64,000 nt of DNA, taken from JABJGO01 sp963921245. GTDB lineage: Bacteria; Pseudomonadota; Alphaproteobacteria; Rhodospirillales; Casp-alpha2. Below, piece by piece: positions 35,609 to 44,294 of this stretch (its first letter is position 1; every line of letters starts with the position of its first letter). Below the pieces are notes generated by a model that was not told the origin of the DNA, made no database searches, and saw only the letters and a list, made by a program, of their open reading frames with translations. The stretch lies in the NCBI GenBank assembly GCA_963921245.4, contig CAWUEY030000001.1, positions 1,674,001 to 1,738,000 of the forward strand, in the 5' to 3' direction. The position numbers and the translations under genes are program-made.

Positions 35609-35735
35609 TTCTCTAAAATAACTCGGAAAATTTTCTCAAAGACCAAACGGTTTGGGTCTTCATGCATTGACAACTGGTGCTGAAAATACCAGAACCACTG
35701 GTCTAAAAGCGACATGCGAAAAAGGGGTAGGCGGG

Positions 35736-36743
35736 TTGGAAACGCTCGGTGGTGCCGTACAAAGGGTCCTTGATCCGGTCGAAATTGATCGCTCCGTTAG
35801 TGTTCAGCGGATCGGGTTTATCCTGGTCCCCAATTTCAGCATGATTGCGTTTGCGTCTGCCTGTGAAGCACTCCGCCATGCCAACTATGTCAGTGAGCGC
35901 CCGATTTTCCAGTTCAGTACCTACTCCGTCGACGGTGAACCTGTGGTCGCGAGCAATCATATGCCTCTCCATGTGGCTGCCGCGCTGGGTGACATGAAAA
36001 AAATGGACATGGTGTTTGTGTGCTCCGGATTGGACGTTCATCAGCACTGCGATCCGGATATCGTCAAACACCTGAGACGCCTGTCAACCCATGGCACAGA
36101 TGTCGGCGCGGTATGCACCGGAACATACATTCTGGCGCAGGCGGGCCTTTTGAATGGATACCGCTGCACGATCCACTGGGAGAACCTGTCCAGTTTCGCT
36201 GAGGATTTTCCTGATGTGGAAATTATTGCCGAACTATATGAAGTGGACCGGTCGCGTTACACCTGTGCCGGTGGAACCGCGGCGATCGACATGATGTTGC
36301 ATTTGATAACCAGCCATGCGGGACACAAGGTCGCCGCCGCCGTCGCGGACCAGCTCATCCACCATCGCATTCGGGAAGGTAGTGAGGGGCAGCGAATGGC
36401 GCTGCGGGCTCGCCTTGGCGTCTCTCATCCCAAATTGCTGGCGGTAATCAGCGAAATGGAGGAGAACCTTGAAGTGCCACTTAACTGCGGCGATCTGGCG
36501 AGCAATGTCGGTTTGTCAACCCGGCAACTGGAGAGGCTATTCCGTAAATACATGGATCAGGCCCCGACACGCTACTATCTGAAACTGCGACTAGATCGGG
36601 CACGCTACATGTTGCTTCAGACCAGTATGCCAGTTCTGGATGTCGCGTTAGCCTGCGGATTTGTTTCCGCATCGCATTTCTCCAAATGCTATCGTGAATA
36701 CTTCAAGCGGACTCCGAGCCAGGAACGTCGGATCGCGCACTGA
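35736..36743 (+). CDS. GlxA-family AraC-type regulator (copy with Cys)
   Basis: About 335 residues from TTG 35736, which follows GGGGTAGGCGGG; a TTG at 35652 would add 28 residues and no in-frame ATG is near. PfpI-like domain: RIGFILVPNFSMIAFASACEALRHANYV, VFVCSGLDVHQH and the elbow GAVCTGTYILAQAGLLNGYRCTIHWENL, with the nucleophile Cys kept. AraC domain: LNCGDLASNVGLSTRQLERLFRKYM and VLDVALACGFVSASHFSKCYREYF. A close paralogue of its divergent neighbour. The last 41 nt overlap the 3' end of the convergent MATE gene. Candidate controller of the methylated-amine genes to the right. Confidence 0.87.
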   Translation: METLGGAVQRVLDPVEIDRSVSVQRIGFILVPNFSMIAFASACEALRHANYVSERPIFQFSTYSVDGEPVVASNHMPLHVAAALGDMKKMDMVFVCSGLDVHQHCDPDIVKHLRRLSTHGTDVGAVCTGTYILAQAGLLNGYRCTIHWENLSSFAEDFPDVEIIAELYEVDRSRYTCAGGTAAIDMMLHLITSHAGHKVAAAVADQLIHHRIREGSEGQRMALRARLGVSHPKLLAVISEMEENLEVPLNCGDLASNVGLSTRQLERLFRKYMDQAPTRYYLKLRLDRARYMLLQTSMPVLDVALACGFVSASHFSKCYREYFKRTPSQERRIAH

Positions 36744-38070
36744 GTTGCTGATCAGGGCCGCTCTCTACCAGCTTTTCAACAGCCGGATATCTGATACCCA
36801 GTGTTACAGCGCGCGCGATCATGAAGATCGTAAAGGCCGCCCAGAGACCGTGGTTGTCCAACTGTTCAACCAGAACAAATGCCGACCCAGCAAAAATAAT
36901 CACCGATAGGGCCATGGCATTACGCATATCCGGCCCACGGGTCATTCCGAAGAAAATACCGTCCAGCAGATAGCTCCAGACAGAAACGATAGGGAGTATC
37001 GCAACCCATGGCAGATAAACCCTTGCCGCTTGTTGCACGGACTCTGTTTTACTGAGGAGATCAATTATCTCACCACCAAAGAACCAAAAAACGAGACAGA
37101 TCGGCGATGCCAGCCCGACGGCCCATAGGCCGCACGCACGAACAGCGCCTCTGAACTGTTTGTGGTCACGCGCCCCATACGCGTGCCCGGTCAGGGTCTC
37201 TGCGGCATGGGCAAACCCGTCTAGACCGTATGCCATCAATCCCATGAACAAGAAGAGGACGGCATTCGCTGCGAGGGTGGCGTCACCCATGCGGGCACCA
37301 ATGGCCGTGGCGGTTGCGAATGCGGCTTCGAGGCACATGGTTCGCAGAAAGATATCCCGGTTCAGCAGTAACAGGCCTCGCAAGCGGTCCCACTGTTTGA
37401 TAAGGTCCAGACGCCAGGCCCCGCCGAGGCCTCGAGCGCTCCTCGCGGCAATCAAGCAGCCAAGGAATGCGGCACCGATTTCCGAAATAACCGTTGCATA
37501 GGCAACGCCTTCAACCCCCCAACCGAAATGAAGGACAAACAGGAAATCCAGAATGATGTTGGTCACATTCATGCCGAGTTGGATCAGCAATACAGACGTG
37601 GTGCTCTGGATGCCGACAAACCAGCCGATGAGAACGTAACCGACGAATACAAACGGTGCTCCCCAAATTCGGATGTTATAGTAGGTTTCCGCCAGGTCCC
37701 AAACCTCTTGACTGGGCGCTATGAGCGTAAGAATCATCCAGATAATGGGTTGCTGGAGTAACAAGATGGTGCCTCCGGCAACAGCGGCCATAACGATCCC
37801 GCGGCCGAGATAGGCACGGACCTGGTCTATATCCCCATTTCCCAGAGATTGAGCGGTGAATCCCGAAGTGCCCATCCTCAGAAAACCGAAACCCCAATAG
37901 ATGAGGGCAAAAACCTGTGCACCAACGGCGACGGCACCGATGTAGTGAGCACCTTCTAATTGGCCAACCACCGCCGTATCAACAATGCCCAGGAGAGGCA
38001 CGGATATGTTGGCGAGCATGATCGGTCCTGCCAACATCCAGACGCGGCGGTTCCAGTTGGTTTCCGTCAT
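36703..38070 (-). CDS. MATE-family efflux transporter
   Basis: 455 residues with twelve hydrophobic segments in two six-helix halves. Characteristic text: WMLAGPIMLANISVPLLGIVDTAVVGQLEGAHYIGAVAVG in helix 1-2 and LDGFAHAAETLTGHAYGARD at the start of half 2. These match the DinF-like branch. It exports cationic or other small molecules using an ion gradient. Its start overlaps the stop of the preceding gene by 4 nt (ATGA), so the two are translationally coupled. Its end overlaps the GlxA gene on the other strand. Confidence 0.92.
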   Translation of the reverse strand: MTETNWNRRVWMLAGPIMLANISVPLLGIVDTAVVGQLEGAHYIGAVAVGAQVFALIYWGFGFLRMGTSGFTAQSLGNGDIDQVRAYLGRGIVMAAVAGGTILLLQQPIIWMILTLIAPSQEVWDLAETYYNIRIWGAPFVFVGYVLIGWFVGIQSTTSVLLIQLGMNVTNIILDFLFVLHFGWGVEGVAYATVISEIGAAFLGCLIAARSARGLGGAWRLDLIKQWDRLRGLLLLNRDIFLRTMCLEAAFATATAIGARMGDATLAANAVLFLFMGLMAYGLDGFAHAAETLTGHAYGARDHKQFRGAVRACGLWAVGLASPICLVFWFFGGEIIDLLSKTESVQQAARVYLPWVAILPIVSVWSYLLDGIFFGMTRGPDMRNAMALSVIIFAGSAFVLVEQLDNHGLWAAFTIFMIARAVTLGIRYPAVEKLVESGPDQQLSARSDVPGSESA

Positions 38071-39032
38071 GGTGGGGACTTGCCCGATGGGGAGGCGGTA
38101 TTAATAATCGGTCGCAGTATTATCATGGCACCGTAGTGATCCAGTTCATTGGTTGTGAAAAACGGAAACCACTCCCGAAATCGTTTTGTGAGATCCGCCG
38201 TATTTGTAATCACATAGTCACCAGCCGGGAAGTTCAGGTAATCAAGAAAGTAGGTGAAAACCTCCATGGTGGCCTCCTGGTGTTCTCGGGCTACTCGGAT
38301 GTTGAGCATGCTGCCTTCTGTTCCCGGAGGGGGGGTGTCGACGATCTGACGGTAGAGCCATTTGCTGTTGTGAGAGCAATGAAAGGCACCGTAGAGTATG
38401 AGATGTTGTCGCCCCGGTAGAAACGCATCTCGAAAATTTTTCCGGATTGCCTGTTCGCGAGAAATGCCTTCGCCCGCCTTTCGCGACTTGAATTGTTTTA
38501 CCGTTTCTTCAATACCTCTAATCTTCAGGTCCGGATTTGCGGCCCGAGCGGTTCTAACGATGGCGGAAATGTCCGCGCCCAGCAAATCAATATAATCGCG
38601 GTGAAATGATAGCCGCCCGAACCGCGCCGCATCCCGGCGAGTTCCTTCGACCATAAGAACATCTGTGTGCAGGATCGGCAGAATTAGTTCGGCAATCAGG
38701 TGCCGTAGATGGCCTTCATGGTTTTCACCCAAACAGATAAGCGACAATTTGCGCTCAGCAGTTTTATGAAGCCATGGTTGCAAGGGCTCAATAGCAGCCT
38801 CCAGCAGAGTAAGAACCGCCGTTTGTTCAGACTGATCCAGGGCTTCATATCTGTTGATTGCGGCTTCGGCCCATTTGTGATGCAGCGGGAACTGAATCTG
38901 CTGGGTAGAAAGCGGCGGCAGTTCCGCCGTAAAAGTCATATTTTGGAACCAGTTGAACGCCTGGATGATCAGATATGCTGAAATCGGAACGCCGAGTATC
39001 GTACCAAAGACGCGGAAAATGTAGCTGTTCAC
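38067..39032 (-). CDS. Membrane-anchored protein with a TIKI/ChaN/EreA-like motif
   Basis: 321 residues. An N-terminal membrane segment (VFGTILGVPISAYLIIQAF) is followed by a domain with LICLGENHEGHLRHL (about 100-113), VLMVEGTRRDAARF and ILYGAFHCSHNSKWL (about 220). A G-E-x-H near the start and a later G-x-x-H pattern is shared by the EreA/ChaN/TIKI-type superfamily, which binds metal or haem or hydrolyses esters or peptides. The assignment rests on motif spacing only. It lies 109 bp after the RACo gene in the same direction and overlaps the MATE gene by ATGA. Confidence 0.5.
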   Translation of the reverse strand: MNSYIFRVFGTILGVPISAYLIIQAFNWFQNMTFTAELPPLSTQQIQFPLHHKWAEAAINRYEALDQSEQTAVLTLLEAAIEPLQPWLHKTAERKLSLICLGENHEGHLRHLIAELILPILHTDVLMVEGTRRDAARFGRLSFHRDYIDLLGADISAIVRTARAANPDLKIRGIEETVKQFKSRKAGEGISREQAIRKNFRDAFLPGRQHLILYGAFHCSHNSKWLYRQIVDTPPPGTEGSMLNIRVAREHQEATMEVFTYFLDYLNFPAGDYVITNTADLTKRFREWFPFFTTNELDHYGAMIILRPIINTASPSGKSPP

Positions 39033-39141
39033 GGACGGCGGCTCCTGTTGATGAGCAAAAGCTCAGAGGTCTGGGATTGCTGGCTGTGGTGTCAGCAAGT
39101 GTCACCCATTGTAACACGCAAAAGCAAACAGGATTTGGGTG

Positions 39142-41169
39142 TCAGGCAGGGTGCCTGCGACGCCGACGACGTCCGCCGTATCCGCCATCACCCGACTTTT
39201 CTTCGATTGCGATATGGGGTTCCGGCAACCTCACAACAGCAGAGAGGTTCGAGTAGTCCGCCGTTTTGTGCGGGAAGGCCATGGCTTCCACGAAGTGATC
39301 TTGAAATTTGGGCTCAACCGCAGTTTCGATTTTTTCGATACGTTTGACGACGTTTTCCACTTCATCCCGTGCACCCTGGTTCAGAAGCGCGATCCGAGCA
39401 CCGGTTCCCGCCGCATTTCCGGCGGAAGATACCTGATCGAGATTACAATCCGGGATCATGCCGAGTACCATGGCGTATTTTGTGTCGATGTGGCTCCCGA
39501 AGGCACCTGCCAGAACGATGCGGTCCACTTTCTCGATATCAAGTTTGTCCATGAGCAGCCGAGCACCGGCATAAAGCGCGGCCTTGGCAAGTTGAATAGC
39601 GCGGACATCGTTCTGGGTGATTAGAATTTCCACCTCACCGGAGTGCAACAAGTAGGAAAATGTCCGACCATCCGCCTGAACCCGGTCTGACCGTTCCATC
39701 ATTTTGCCGTCGATAACACCATCCGTGGTGATCAGACCGGCCAAAAACATCTCTGCCAGGACTTCGATAATACCTGATCCGCATATACCGGTAACACCGG
39801 TTTCCTGAGTTTCTTCGGCAAAACCTTCGTCTGTGGACCAAAGATCACAGCCGATAACCTGGAATTTCGGCTCTAGGGTTTCCGGATCAATCCGAACGCG
39901 TTCAATGGCGCCGGGAGCGGCACGTTGCCCGCCAGAAATTTGCGCACCCTCAAAAGCCGGTCCTGTCGGGGAAGAGGCGGCAAGTAGACGGTCCTTGTTA
40001 CCAAGGACAATCTCGGCATTTGTGCCAACGTCCACGACCAGAACGATATCGTCAGACATATGCGGGGTTTCGGACAGCACAACGGCGGCTGTATCCGCGC
40101 CTACGTGACCGGCAATACATGGAAGAATGTAGACCCGGGCGTTGTGGTGCATGTTGAGGTCAAGCTCGTGCGCCCACAGAGTCATGCCCGAATTGGTCGC
40201 CAGGGCAAACGGCGCGCCGCCCAGTTCCGTCGGGTCAATACCCAAAAACAGGTGATGCATCACCGGGTTACCGACGAAGGTTGCATTCAGGACGTCATCC
40301 GGTGTCAGGCCGGCGGCGCGGGTCAGTTCTTCAACAAGACTGTTGACGGCCCCGCGAACCGCATCCGTCATTTCCTTGTCGCCGCCCGGGTTCATCATCA
40401 CATAGGAAACACGGCTCATCAGGTCTTCACCAAACCGGATCTGCGGGTTCATGATACCCGAAGACGACACGACCTCACCGCTCAGCAACTCACACAAGTG
40501 ACCAGCGATGGTTGTCGAGCCCACATCGAAAGCCACACCGTAAACCTTGTCCCGAAACCCCGGCCAGATAGCGGTTACACCTAGTCCGCGATGGACGGCA
40601 ACGGTGACCTTCCATTTACCTTTTCGAAGCGCCTGTTGCAGTCCGTGAAGGACGTTAAGATCACAGTCTTCCAAGTCCTCTAGACCCCATTGTTCCTTGA
40701 GTGCGCTCAACAGACGTTCCAGATCGCCGGTCGGATTGTGCATATCCGGCTCTTCGACTTCCACATAGTGAAGACGAATGGCAGGATCAAGCTTGATATC
40801 GCGGACTTCCGCACGTTTGCGAACGATCTGTTTGTGAACTTGGCTGTCCGGGGGGACGTCTATAACACAATCGCCTTGTAACAATGTATTGCAACTTAAA
40901 CGCCGGTCGGGTTTCAAACCGCGTTTGGCGGCGTATCGTTTTTCTACGGCGTTGGGTTTGCTCAGATTTTTGGGGCTAGAGGTGAGACCGAACTTGGCGA
41001 ACTCACCGACACTTTGAACAACCTGACACCGCCCGCATATGCCCCGACCGCCGCAAACCGAGTCCACATCCACACCGAGAGAACGGGCGCATTCCAGAAC
41101 CGGTGTGCCGACAGGAAAGCTGCCACGTTTACCAGAAGGTGTAAAAACAATCAATGCTTCGGCGCTCAC
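39142..41169 (-). CDS. RACo/RamA-type reductive activator of corrinoid protein (2Fe-2S plus ASKHA domains)
   Basis: 675 residues from GTG 41169, with GAGGGAAA upstream. Residues 1-100 form a plant-type 2Fe-2S ferredoxin, C39-x5-C45-x2-C48-x44-C93. A linker leads to the ASKHA ATPase region (DUF4445): VAFDVGSTTIAGHLCELL, FVGNPVMHHLFLGIDP, VLVVDVGTNAEIVLGN, GICGSGIIEVLAEMF and VLAGAFGSHIDTKYAM. Such proteins use ATP and an Fe-S electron to return inactive Co(II) corrinoid to Co(I). The C-terminus ends GGYGGRRRRRRHPA, a basic tail shared in style with the MeTr and MttB proteins. It follows the MeTr gene by 95 bp. Confidence 0.92.
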   Translation of the reverse strand: MSAEALIVFTPSGKRGSFPVGTPVLECARSLGVDVDSVCGGRGICGRCQVVQSVGEFAKFGLTSSPKNLSKPNAVEKRYAAKRGLKPDRRLSCNTLLQGDCVIDVPPDSQVHKQIVRKRAEVRDIKLDPAIRLHYVEVEEPDMHNPTGDLERLLSALKEQWGLEDLEDCDLNVLHGLQQALRKGKWKVTVAVHRGLGVTAIWPGFRDKVYGVAFDVGSTTIAGHLCELLSGEVVSSSGIMNPQIRFGEDLMSRVSYVMMNPGGDKEMTDAVRGAVNSLVEELTRAAGLTPDDVLNATFVGNPVMHHLFLGIDPTELGGAPFALATNSGMTLWAHELDLNMHHNARVYILPCIAGHVGADTAAVVLSETPHMSDDIVLVVDVGTNAEIVLGNKDRLLAASSPTGPAFEGAQISGGQRAAPGAIERVRIDPETLEPKFQVIGCDLWSTDEGFAEETQETGVTGICGSGIIEVLAEMFLAGLITTDGVIDGKMMERSDRVQADGRTFSYLLHSGEVEILITQNDVRAIQLAKAALYAGARLLMDKLDIEKVDRIVLAGAFGSHIDTKYAMVLGMIPDCNLDQVSSAGNAAGTGARIALLNQGARDEVENVVKRIEKIETAVEPKFQDHFVEAMAFPHKTADYSNLSAVVRLPEPHIAIEEKSGDGGYGGRRRRRRHPA

Positions 41170-41264
41170 GTCAAGTTTCCCTCGTGTCCTGTAGCGGGCA
41201 AATCTGGTGGCAGGATACTGGTGAATGACTGGTTTGGCTATGCCCCCAAAACCCTGCGCCGATT

Positions 41265-42179
41265 TTATGCCCGACGCCGGCGGCGGCCTTCTCGACGACC
41301 AGCACCTGCCCCGGTAACTTCTGCACCTTCTGCCGCGGGTTCACGGAATTTCTTGATCCATTTGGCACAATTGGGGTCTTTGCCCATGACGATGTCAGCG
41401 CCTTTAACAGCAGCCATTTCCTGATCGTGCAGCGGGTTCATAATGGCGGACGTCATGCCGGCACCGATGGCCATGCTGAGGAAAGCGGCATTCAAACCGT
41501 GACGATTGGGCAGGCCAAAGCTGAAGTTTGACGCGCCGCAAGTCGTGTTTACCTTCAATTCGTTGCGGAGCCGATAGATTAGTTTCATCAACTGGGCACC
41601 AGCGTCGTTCAGGGCACCTACCGGCATTACCAGCGGGTCAACAACCACGTCGGCGGCTCTGATTCCATGATCAGCGGCCCGCTCAACGATTTTCTTGGCA
41701 ACGTCGAAGCGAACATCTGGGTCTTCGGAAATACCGGTTTCGTCGTTAGAAATTGCAACAACAGCGGCACCATGTTTGGCGACCAGTGGCAGGACGGTTT
41801 CCAGGCGATCTTCTTCACCGGTGACGGAATTCACCAGAGCCTTGCCTTTATAGACACTCAGGCCGCGTTCCAGAGCTTCGACAATGGAAGAGTCTATGGA
41901 CAATGGCACGTCGGTCAGACCTTGAACCAGCGCAACGCATTCCGCCAGGATGCGGGGTTCATCAGCCAGAGGAATACCGGCATTGACGTCCAGCATGGTT
42001 GCGCCCGCTTCAACCTGGGCAATGGCGTCAGCCTGTACCCGGCTGTAATCGCCTTCTGCCATTTCGGCGGCCAGCAGTTTACGGCCCGTCGGGTTGATCC
42101 GCTCACCGATGAGGCAGAACGGGTGATCAAAGCCGATAATGATTTCTTTGCTCGCGGAGCTGACGACTGTATTCGTCAT
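41265..42179 (-). CDS. Methyltetrahydrofolate:corrinoid methyltransferase (MeTr/MtgA-like)
   Basis: 304 residues of the pterin-binding TIM-barrel family. Signature segments: LIGERINPTGRKLLAAEM, ATMLDVNAGIPLADEP, VPLSIDSSIVEALERGL, KALVNSVTGEEDRLE and TTCGASNFSFGLPNRHGLNAAFL. These match MeTr-type enzymes (AcsE, MtgA) rather than folate-synthesis DHPS. It moves a methyl group between methyl-corrinoid and tetrahydrofolate, here probably toward methyl-THF. After the barrel there is a Gly/Ala/Arg tail ending GRREGRRRRRA that MeTr enzymes do not need. The start has TAGGAGAGCGCC directly before ATG. It lies 132 bp after metF. Confidence 0.92.
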   Translation of the reverse strand: MTNTVVSSASKEIIIGFDHPFCLIGERINPTGRKLLAAEMAEGDYSRVQADAIAQVEAGATMLDVNAGIPLADEPRILAECVALVQGLTDVPLSIDSSIVEALERGLSVYKGKALVNSVTGEEDRLETVLPLVAKHGAAVVAISNDETGISEDPDVRFDVAKKIVERAADHGIRAADVVVDPLVMPVGALNDAGAQLMKLIYRLRNELKVNTTCGASNFSFGLPNRHGLNAAFLSMAIGAGMTSAIMNPLHDQEMAAVKGADIVMGKDPNCAKWIKKFREPAAEGAEVTGAGAGRREGRRRRRA

Positions 42180-42311
42180 GGCGCTCTCCTAAAACAGAGG
42201 GTTAATTGTTATTGATAGAGTTTGTGGTCGGTTTTTTTAGAGTTGTTGGGCCATATCAACAAGCGAAATAGCGACATTCAGGTTCCAGAATACGCCGTGT
42301 AGCTTGAGCGA

Positions 42312-43355
42312 TCAGGCTTTAAGCTCCTCCATACGTTCGGCAACCGCGGCATCCCCCGGATTGGGTTCACGTAACCAGGGTTTACGGCCCTTGAGGACGC
42401 CGGATTCATCGACGATTTCGGCGACCAGTTCTTCCTGGCGATAAGCCATCACATGGACGCCGGCCACGCCTGGGATTTCACGGATGGCCTGCATCATTTC
42501 GATACAGATTTTCTTGCCTTCAAGCTTCTGGTTTTCGGCACCTTCCAGGCGTTCAATGATACTGTCGGGTATGTGAATGCCTGGAACATTGGTGCGAATC
42601 CAGCGGGCGGTCTTGGCGGAAGCCAACGGTCCAACACCGATCAGGATAAAACACTTCTCGTGCAGGCCCATGTCTCGAACCCGGATCATATAGTTGTTCA
42701 GAATATCCAGATCAAAACAGTACTGGCTCTGAACGAACTGGGCACCGGCAGCGATTTTTTTGGCAAGCCGATGCGGGCGAAAATCATAAGGTGGGGCAAA
42801 GGGATTGATGGCACCACCGAGAAAGACCTCGGGTGGTGCGGTGATTTTGCGACCCGAGAGAAACTTCTGGTCTTCCCGCATGGAACGGATGGTTTCCAGA
42901 AGTGACATGCAATCCAGATCGAATACGGGTTTGGCGCCCGGCTGATCACCGGCTTGCACACCGTCGCCCGTCAGGCACAGGACGTTGTTTACGCCCATGG
43001 CCGCGGCACCTAGGACATTGCCCTGAATGGCGATGCGGTTGTGATCGCGACAGGAAATCTGCATCACCGGCGCATATCCCATGCGGGTCAGAAGTGCACA
43101 GATGGCGACACTGGACATGTGGCAGTTCGCACCAGACCCGTCGGTGGCGTTGATACCGTCAACCCAACCATCAAAAACCGCGGCACGGTCGTATACGTCA
43201 TCGGGATTGGCGGAATCAGGCGGGTTCAGCTCGGCAGTAACGGCGAACTCACCACGTCGCAAAACACGCTCCAGTCGGCCGCGGGAACTATGACCGTCAA
43301 GAACAGGCAGAGGCTTGCCGGGGTTTTTCGGATCTTCGTCAGTTTCTTCGTACAT
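42312..43355 (-). CDS. metF: 5,10-methylenetetrahydrofolate reductase
   Basis: 347 residues, TIM-barrel flavoprotein. Motifs: FAVTAELNPPDSANPDDVYDRA, GINATDGSGANCHMSS, QISCRDHNRIAIQGNVLGA, NVLCLTGDGVQAGDQPGAKPVFD, GAQFVQSQYCFDLDILNNYM and FILIGVGPLASAKTARW. The LTGD segment and the SQYCF loop are standard. In this context it would run toward oxidation, from methyl-THF to methylene-THF, though the family usually reduces. Next to a separate MTHFR_C/MetV-like gene upstream, as in acetogens. The N-terminus is unusually acidic (MYEETDEDP). Confidence 0.93.
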   Translation of the reverse strand: MYEETDEDPKNPGKPLPVLDGHSSRGRLERVLRRGEFAVTAELNPPDSANPDDVYDRAAVFDGWVDGINATDGSGANCHMSSVAICALLTRMGYAPVMQISCRDHNRIAIQGNVLGAAAMGVNNVLCLTGDGVQAGDQPGAKPVFDLDCMSLLETIRSMREDQKFLSGRKITAPPEVFLGGAINPFAPPYDFRPHRLAKKIAAGAQFVQSQYCFDLDILNNYMIRVRDMGLHEKCFILIGVGPLASAKTARWIRTNVPGIHIPDSIIERLEGAENQKLEGKKICIEMMQAIREIPGVAGVHVMAYRQEELVAEIVDESGVLKGRKPWLREPNPGDAAVAERMEELKA

Positions 43356-43397
43356 TGTGCGGGATCGTACTTTTATTGAAATCGTTAACCGCGTGGG

Positions 43398-43967
43398 TCA
43401 GGCGGCGGGTTTGCCCTGATCTTTTGCGGCTTCCCTAGCAGCTTCCTTCGCGTCGGCAATTTCCTGTGCTTTTTCAGATGTCACACGCAGCCAGGATGAC
43501 GAGCCGCGCAAGCTGTTGTTGACCGGCTTTTGAACCTTGAAAATGTTGTCGCTTGCCCGCATGCGCTGGCTACCTTGCCAGGCCTGAACCCATACGCAGG
43601 GCATGTCGGGTTCAACCTCGCAGTGACCGTTCTCGCGGACGCCGCCGCACGGGCCGTTGCGCAGATCCTTCGGACAGTTCATGGGGCAGGACATGCCAGT
43701 ATCCGAAAGCGCACATTGTCCGCACATACGGCAGTCAAACATCATGGATTTCACGGCTTTTTCCACGGCAACCATGGGGCGTTCCACACGTTTGTAACCG
43801 ATGGCAGACCACAGCGGATGCAGGGCGAGCAACATACCGGCGAAGGTGTTGTAGACCCACTCCAGCAGACGGGAATGTCGAACCGACCACAGGCGAATGG
43901 AGTACCGTGAACGTGTTCTGTAAACCTGACTTGTACCCGAAGGCTGATAAACGGTGATCTTTGCCAT
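43398..43967 (-). CDS. MetV-like (MTHFR C-terminal domain) Cys-rich protein
   Basis: 189 residues. The core FDCRMCGQCALSDTGMSCPMNCPKDLRNGPCGG and GHCEVEPDMPCVW holds ten Cys. This is the MTHFR_C pattern of MetV, the partner subunit of MetF in acetogens, thought to bind metal or Fe-S clusters. Upstream of it is a helical region, and the C-terminal 25 residues are Ala/Lys/Glu-rich. It lies 42 bp before metF and only 6 bp after the small 'virulence factor' family gene, so the three are probably one transcript. The electron acceptor is unknown. Confidence 0.87.
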   Translation of the reverse strand: MAKITVYQPSGTSQVYRTRSRYSIRLWSVRHSRLLEWVYNTFAGMLLALHPLWSAIGYKRVERPMVAVEKAVKSMMFDCRMCGQCALSDTGMSCPMNCPKDLRNGPCGGVRENGHCEVEPDMPCVWVQAWQGSQRMRASDNIFKVQKPVNNSLRGSSSWLRVTSEKAQEIADAKEAAREAAKDQGKPAA

Positions 43968-43973
43968 CGGCGA

Positions 43974-44273
43974 CTATGCCTCGTTGCCGCCGTTGTGGAT
44001 CAGGTCCCGAACCCGTTCCACGTCGTAGTCAGCTTCCAGTTTGTCGGCCATGGCCTGTGCCTCGGCTTCCATATCGTCGCCACAGTCGGCTGGCGTGCCT
44101 TTCCGCCAGTCGGCAAGGTAGCCATCCGTATCAGCGGCACCGCCTTTCATGGCGGCGGCATCTATGGCTTCCTGAAAGCGGTCGGAGAGCAGAACCTTTG
44201 CGTTCTTGCGCCCGGCTTTGACGACGACTTGCGAGGGAATATCACGCCAGTAGAGGATGGTCATTTGTGCCAT
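43974..44273 (-). CDS. Small 'virulence factor' family protein (PF13769-like)
   Basis: 99 residues. MTILYWRDIPSQVVVKAGRKNAKVLLSDRFQEAIDAAAM is the distinguishing text of this small family, whose name is historical. It has no membrane segment or signal peptide; the second half is acidic and helical (DDMEAEAQAMADKLEADYD). The fixed place between the DUF1638 and MetV-like genes suggests an accessory role in the corrinoid/folate pathway. Function unknown. Confidence 0.75.
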   Translation of the reverse strand: MAQMTILYWRDIPSQVVVKAGRKNAKVLLSDRFQEAIDAAAMKGGAADTDGYLADWRKGTPADCGDDMEAEAQAMADKLEADYDVERVRDLIHNGGNEA

Positions 44274-44294
44274 ATTGCCAGTCTTTACAAATAT

